Assembly (NCBI GenBank): GCA_017454295.1
Contig: JAFTDF010000025.1
Span: 1-53,547 of the forward strand
Source: Bacilli bacterium
GTDB taxonomy: Bacteria; Bacillota_I; Bacilli_A; RFN20; CAG-826
Direction: 5' to 3'
DNA: 53,547 nt
Shown: positions 49,564-53,547 of the stretch, piece by piece
How the letters are laid out: each line of letters opens with the position of its first letter
Numbering within the stretch: position 1 is the stretch's first letter
The notes under the pieces: generated by a model
The model's database searches: none
What the model was told of the DNA's origin: nothing
The model's input: the letters and a program-made list of their open reading frames with translations, nothing else
Position numbers and translations under genes: made by a program

Positions 49564-52239
49564 ATGAAAAAAATCGTCAAAGCCTTATTGATGCTATCCG
49601 CAGCCGCCTTGATGGCTTCTTGCTCTTGCGCCGGCTCGGGTAACTCATCCTCATCCGCTCCCAAGAGCGAAGAATCCTCTCAGGGCAGCAAGGAAAGCTC
49701 CGAAGCCTCCGAGGAATCGGAAGAATCCGAGGAATCCGAAGAGTCCGAAGATTCCGAAGACTCCAGCGATGATACCCCCGATTACGTTTACGCGATCAAG
49801 ATCGGCGAAGGAGAAACCGCCCAAACCCGTGCCCTCGCCGTCAACACCGGCGCCACCGACAAAGTCGAATACATGCTCACCGGCGTTGAATTAGCCGCCG
49901 GCACCAAAATCGAAATCATCGCCGGTACCGCGACCGCTTCGGTTCTTCCCGTCCGTGGCGATTGCCCCGTCCAACTCGAGAACGGTGCGATCAAGGAAGA
50001 TGGCGAATATAGCTTCTACTATTGCGAATCCAACACCGCCAAGCCGCAGGAAGTCGGTCTCTGGATCGAAAAGAAACTCGATCTCGAATTCGATACCGGC
50101 GATAACATCAAAGCCTACTATCTCGTCGGCACCGTCAACAACTGGCAGAACCACGCCCACATCTATGCGTTCGAGAAAGAAGCGGAACAGCTTAACGGCC
50201 ACGATGTCTATCGTCTCGTCGCCACCTTGCCCGCCAACTGCGAATTCAAGGTCCGTGCTGGCAATGCCGCGGATAATGAAGGCTATTACCCCGCCGGTGA
50301 TGCCGCTAACATCAAAGTGACCGAAGCCAAGGAATACACCATCCGTTTCGTTGCCGAAGGCGATCCTTCCTTCGCCCATGGTTGCATCCATATCGTCGGC
50401 GAGGCCGTTCCCGACACCACGACCCTTTATCTCCGTGGTACCGCCGTCGGTGGTTGGGATGTCGCCGCCTCCAACGCACTTGGCGCTCCAGAACAGGAGG
50501 ACCAACTCGGTGTCATCAAAAACGTCGCCCTCTCCGTTGGTGATTTCAAGATTTCCAATTCCACTTGGGCTGCGGACAAGACCTATGGTTATAAGAAAGG
50601 CGACGATGTCGCCGTCATTGGCGACGCCGCTTCCAAGTTCGAAGCTGCTGCGGGTGAAGACAACAACATCCACTGCAAAGAAGCCGGCAATTACGACATC
50701 TACATGATGGCCAACGGCTTCATTTCCATCGAGGTCCATGGTGGCAGCGGCCCCGTCGTGAGCAATGTGACCGCCACCAAAAACGGTGAACCTTTGGCCA
50801 TCACCGATTCGCGTTCCGCCACGGAAATGGACAACAAAGGGAAGTATCTCATCGAACTTGCAGTCGATGACGTGCTTGCCCTCAAAGACGGTGACACCGC
50901 ATTGCATTTCTACAAGATGGAAGGCGATCCCGAGGCCAAGACCGATAAAGGCACCAGCTTCACTGCCACCAAAGCAGGTACCCATACGGTTTGGTATAAC
51001 GCCTCTGGTGAACTTTGGGTGGACCTTCCTAGCGATCCCGTTGGCGTTTTGACCGCCACCAAAAATGGCAGTCCCTTGGAAATCACCAACTCCAAAGAAT
51101 CCACTGACACTAAAAACAAAGCGAAAGTGGTGCTGGAACTTGCCAAAGACGACGTCATCACCTTCTCGGAAGATGACACCGCGTTGCATTTCTACAAGAA
51201 TGAAGGTGATCCCGCCGCCAAAACCGATAAAGGCACCAGCTTTACCGCTACCATAGCCGGTGAACATATCTTCTGGATCAATAATTCTTCCGAAATCTGG
51301 GTAACCGAGCCGACTCCGGCCGCCGAATACTATGTCCGCGGCACAGCCGTTGGTGGATGGGACGCCGTTGCCGCCAATAAATTAGCGGCACCTTCTTCCA
51401 CTGATCAGCTTGGCAAGATTGAAAACATCCACCTCGATAAAGGCGAATTCAAGATCGCCAATTCCGATTGGTCGAAAGAATGGGGCTATGCCAAAGATGA
51501 AACCGTTATGGTCATTGGTGAAGGCGCAGCGAACTTCGAAGCCGCCGCTAGCGACAACAACATCAAATGCAAAGTTGCCGGCACCTATTCCATCTACTTG
51601 ATGGCGAACAACTATATCTCCATCGTGTTAGTCTCAGCGGATGCCCCGACCAACACCAAATTCACCGTCACCGTTCCTAACGACTGGACCACGCCCTATG
51701 CTTATGCTTGGGAAGGCGAAGGCGGTGCGGGTCACCAGAACGAGGCTTGGCCCGGCGTTGCCATGACGCTAAAGGAAGGCAAGATCTACGAAGTTGAAAT
51801 TTCCAACGTTTACGAAAAAGTGATCTTCGTCGATAAAGACGACCAAGAAAACCGCAAGACCGCCGATCTCGACCTTGACTTTGATAACCCCACCTATGAT
51901 CTAACCGATAACCACGTCGATTGGTATGTCGTCGGCACCGGTTCCTATACCACTGCCGATTGGACTCAAGCCGGTGGCGTCCGAATGGTTAAGAGCTCCG
52001 ACGCCAATAATATTGGCGAAATCACGAATCTCTCGCTCAAAGCCGGCGATATCCTCAAAATCGCACCGAAATCCACGGGTGATTGGTATGGTTATACCGC
52101 TTTAGGCAACGACGATTCCAAAGCGTTCTTCAACGATGTGGGCGGGGACGATCACAACATGGAAGTTAAGGCCGACGGAATCTATAACATCTACTTCAAT
52201 ACCAGCCATCAGATCTACGTTTCTTTGGCCGCTGACTAA
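49564..52239 (+). CDS. Large multi-module surface lipoprotein, putative starch-binding adhesin
   Basis: 891 residues, no catalytic domain. Lipobox LMASC (C20) is followed by an SCAGSG start and an acidic Ser/Glu linker (26-70). Modules: A (about 72-170, unknown); B (183-278, AYYLVGTVNNWQN, SusE-like pattern); C1 (287-395) and C2 (588-691), near copies sharing RGTAVGGWD and EAAA...NN-KC/HC; D1 (397-487) and D2 (494-583), near copies sharing DTALHFYK and AKTDKGTSFTAT; a CBM26-like module (698-775, YAYAWEGEG, AWPGVAM, VIFVDKDDQENRKT); and E (785-889), related to the small lipoprotein at 48164. By analogy with SusE/SusF and Ruminococcus Sas proteins it probably binds starch at the cell surface. 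Ribosome binding site AAAAGGAG; operator in the promoter; terminator at 52261. Confidence 0.75.
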   Translation: MKKIVKALLMLSAAALMASCSCAGSGNSSSSAPKSEESSQGSKESSEASEESEESEESEESEDSEDSSDDTPDYVYAIKIGEGETAQTRALAVNTGATDKVEYMLTGVELAAGTKIEIIAGTATASVLPVRGDCPVQLENGAIKEDGEYSFYYCESNTAKPQEVGLWIEKKLDLEFDTGDNIKAYYLVGTVNNWQNHAHIYAFEKEAEQLNGHDVYRLVATLPANCEFKVRAGNAADNEGYYPAGDAANIKVTEAKEYTIRFVAEGDPSFAHGCIHIVGEAVPDTTTLYLRGTAVGGWDVAASNALGAPEQEDQLGVIKNVALSVGDFKISNSTWAADKTYGYKKGDDVAVIGDAASKFEAAAGEDNNIHCKEAGNYDIYMMANGFISIEVHGGSGPVVSNVTATKNGEPLAITDSRSATEMDNKGKYLIELAVDDVLALKDGDTALHFYKMEGDPEAKTDKGTSFTATKAGTHTVWYNASGELWVDLPSDPVGVLTATKNGSPLEITNSKESTDTKNKAKVVLELAKDDVITFSEDDTALHFYKNEGDPAAKTDKGTSFTATIAGEHIFWINNSSEIWVTEPTPAAEYYVRGTAVGGWDAVAANKLAAPSSTDQLGKIENIHLDKGEFKIANSDWSKEWGYAKDETVMVIGEGAANFEAAASDNNIKCKVAGTYSIYLMANNYISIVLVSADAPTNTKFTVTVPNDWTTPYAYAWEGEGGAGHQNEAWPGVAMTLKEGKIYEVEISNVYEKVIFVDKDDQENRKTADLDLDFDNPTYDLTDNHVDWYVVGTGSYTTADWTQAGGVRMVKSSDANNIGEITNLSLKAGDILKIAPKSTGDWYGYTALGNDDSKAFFNDVGGDDHNMEVKADGIYNIYFNTSHQIYVSLAAD
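50422..51636 (+). repeat. Internal duplications C1-D1-D2-C2 in the large starch-binding lipoprotein
   Basis: C1 (50422-50748) and C2 (51325-51636) encode related about 105-residue modules; D1 (50752-51024) and D2 (51043-51312) encode related about 90-residue modules. The order C-D-D-C points to tandem duplication of D inside a C pair. Confidence 0.75.
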
Positions 52240-52260
52240 TCCATCCTCAAATTCGAACAA

Positions 52261-52290
52261 GGGCCGTTTCATAACGGTCCTTTTTCTTTC
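52261..52290 (+). terminator. Terminator after the large starch-binding lipoprotein
   Basis: GGGCCGTT-TCAT-AACGGTCC (G-U included) followed by TTTTTCTTTC. Confidence 0.9.
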
Positions 52291-52309
52291 TCAGGTGAAT
52301 TTACCGTTC

Positions 52310-52319
52310 AAGTGCAACA
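52310..52319 (+). repeat. Left inverted repeat core of the IS
   Basis: AAGTGCAACA, inverted at 53348-53357. Confidence 0.75.
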
Positions 52320-52366
52320 CGTGACGAAATAGAAAAGGCTCATCGGATCCGTAGTAAGATTAGGTT

Positions 52367-52413
52367 GCTACATACATCTTACGGAGGACTTTAATGGGCT
52401 ACATACATCTTAC
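52367..52413 (+). repeat. Direct repeat bracketing the transposase ribosome binding site
   Basis: GCTACATACATCTTAC occurs at 52367-52382 and 52398-52413, 31 bp apart. The first copy ends just before GGAGGA; the second forms codons 2-7 (GYIHLT) of the transposase. Confidence 0.85.
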
Positions 52414-53359
52414 CATAGAAGAGAGGACCGCGATTTCCTTTTTGAGGATCCAAGGCGCCTCCATCCGAGGTATTGCCCGGGCAATAGGGAGGAACCCCTC
52501 CACGGTGAAGAGGGAGCTGGACAGGAACTTCACCCCCAACCGCGAGGGGACAAGGAGCTACTACCCCCATTCCTCGCAGAAGAGGTACAAGGCGCGGATA
52601 TCCAAGGCCCATAACATAGTCCAATTCCCATTGGAGGTCATCCAAATCATAGAGCAAAGGATAAGGGAGACCTGGTCCCCGGAGCAGATCGCGGCCTTCT
52701 ACAAAGGCCAGGGGTTCCCTTGCTTCAAGACCATCTACAAATGGATCGGCGAGGGGACCATCCTCGGCGGGGACAGGAAGCTGCTCCGTAGGAAGGGCAA
52801 GGGCGGATGGTACGAGACAAGGGGCAAGTTCAACAGGGGCAAATCCATCAGGAAAAGGGACAAAAGCGTCTACAAAAGGGCGGATTACGGCCATTGGGAG
52901 CTCGACACGGTCGTCTCCGGGCTGGGCAAGTCGAAGGCGTGCTTCGTGACCTTGGTGGAGAGGAAGTCCAGGTTCTACAAGGCCATCAAATCCCCGAACC
53001 GGCACGCGGACGTCGTGGCGAATCTGGTCATAGGCTACCTGAAGCGTTTCCCGCCGGAACTGGTCAAGACGATCACGACGGACAACGGGACCGAATTCGC
53101 GGATTGGGGGAGGATTGAAGCCGAACTCGGATGCCAGGTCTACTTCTGCGACACGTTCTGCGCCTGGCAGAAGGGGTCGAACGAAAACTCGAATGGCCTC
53201 CTAAGGGAATTCTTCCCGAAAGGTTACGATTTGGGGCGTTATAACCAAAAATACATTGATAAAAAAGTGGGCCTAATCAACAATAGGCCCAGAAAATGTA
53301 ACAACTGGATATCTGCATCGAAGCTGATGGCCGAGGCTATCTCCGATTGTTGCACTTAA
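52394..53359 (+). CDS. IS30-family transposase
   Basis: 321 residues. An N-terminal helix-turn-helix (LTIEERTAISFLRIQGASIRGIARAIGRNPSTV, in short IRGIARAIGRNPSTVKREL) binds the IS ends. The DDE integrase core shows D in WELDTVVSG, D in TTDNGTEF and E in GSNENSNGLLREFFPKG, the IS30 signature. The ATG follows ACGGAGGAC. Its last codons and stop lie inside the right inverted repeat. Arginine is mostly AGG, unlike the CGN-using host genes, which marks it as a recent arrival. The frame looks intact and could be active. Confidence 0.95.
   Translation: MGYIHLTIEERTAISFLRIQGASIRGIARAIGRNPSTVKRELDRNFTPNREGTRSYYPHSSQKRYKARISKAHNIVQFPLEVIQIIEQRIRETWSPEQIAAFYKGQGFPCFKTIYKWIGEGTILGGDRKLLRRKGKGGWYETRGKFNRGKSIRKRDKSVYKRADYGHWELDTVVSGLGKSKACFVTLVERKSRFYKAIKSPNRHADVVANLVIGYLKRFPPELVKTITTDNGTEFADWGRIEAELGCQVYFCDTFCAWQKGSNENSNGLLREFFPKGYDLGRYNQKYIDKKVGLINNRPRKCNNWISASKLMAEAISDCCT
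53348..53357 (-). repeat. Right inverted repeat core of the IS
   Basis: TGTTGCACTT, reverse complement of the left core, overlapping the transposase 3' end. Confidence 0.75.
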
Positions 53360-53368
53360 CATTACAAT

Positions 53369-53547
53369 TTACTTCTCAAAAAAGAGCCGAAGCTGCGTAT
53401 AAGATATTAGGAGGCTAACTATTAGAAATCAATAGAAATTTCTCTTCTTGCGACTCCTCTTTGCAAAAGCCGGCCTGAAAACCGCGCGAGGCGAGTGTCG
53501 AATCGCGGAATCGTTCTTTGAAAAAGCTAGACTAACGCAGTTTGGAC
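53369..53547. other. Unassigned sequence after the IS
   Basis: No credible coding frame, RNA or terminator is seen. It contains AGAAATC/AATTTCT-like short dyads only. Confidence 0.4.

Larger units (their letters stand above)
52305..53368 (+). mobile_element. IS30-family insertion sequence
   Basis: One transposase gene flanked by short inverted repeats with an identical 10-bp core (AAGTGCAACA at 52310-52319; TGTTGCACTT at 53348-53357). Total length about 1.06 kb fits IS30. Exact ends and the target duplication cannot be fixed by eye; the outer bases diverge. Confidence 0.8.

Noticed and set aside
49891..51267. 458-codon minus-strand frame opposite the large starch-binding lipoprotein
   Set aside because: Low-complexity Gly/Phe/Val/Asp composition, no start signals, fully covered by a well-supported plus-strand gene.

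Overview
The window suggests an uncultured, host-associated member of the Bacilli, in the Erysipelotrichia/Mollicutes-related part of that class (for example RFN20- or RF39-like lineages). The exact order is a guess. The basis is: T-box leaders before ileS and valS; RNase HIII, MutS2, Prp and an L27 with a cleavable N-terminus; tig, lon and engB in a row; a tRNA with encoded CCA; Gram-positive style lipoproteins; and strong AAGGAGG ribosome binding sites. TGA is used as a stop (ileS, mutS2, lon), so the mycoplasma code does not apply. The genome appears moderately GC-rich and prefers CGN arginine codons.

Layout. 1-11.4 kb: end of ftsA, ftsZ, T-box-ileS-lspA-rluD-like, then rnhC divergent from mutS2-uvrC. 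11.4-17.1 kb: tRNA-Arg(TCT), a membrane diguanylate cyclase, a PII-like protein coupled to a CPA2 antiporter, two tandem PlsC-like acyltransferases, and a conserved unknown. 17.1-21.4 kb: tig-lon-engB, without clpX between tig and lon. 21.4-25.1 kb: a 1201-residue TIR receptor-like protein (zinc ribbon, TIR, zinc ribbon, TPR, membrane helix, outer DUF6273-like domain). 25.1-32.5 kb: T-box-valS, a small membrane protein, radC, an unknown, rplU-prp-rpmA, and an RDD membrane protein. 32.6-52.2 kb: a starch/maltodextrin locus. 52.3-53.4 kb: an IS30-family element, followed by a short stretch with no recognisable feature.

The starch locus holds four secreted GH13 lipoproteins (two pullulanase-like, two alpha-amylase-like), a maltodextrin-binding lipoprotein with MalF- and MalG-type permeases, and two non-catalytic lipoproteins made of repeated beta-rich, starch-binding-like modules. 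Inferred division of labour: the modular lipoproteins hold starch at the membrane, the GH13 enzymes debranch and cut it, and MalEFG imports the oligosaccharides. No MalK-type ATPase or regulator gene is in the window, so both must lie elsewhere. Three promoters in the locus carry the same operator-like inverted repeat, TGTAAG-GG-CTTACA, which suggests one LacI/CcpA-type regulator.

A second recurring pattern is that several single genes have a -10 box only 7-11 nt before the start codon and lack a ribosome binding site, as expected for leaderless mRNAs. Internal operon genes instead have strong Shine-Dalgarno sites or ATGA overlaps. The observations most worth follow-up are the TIR protein, the modular starch-binding lipoproteins and their shared operator, the 875-residue MalF with a large inserted domain, and the leaderless promoters.
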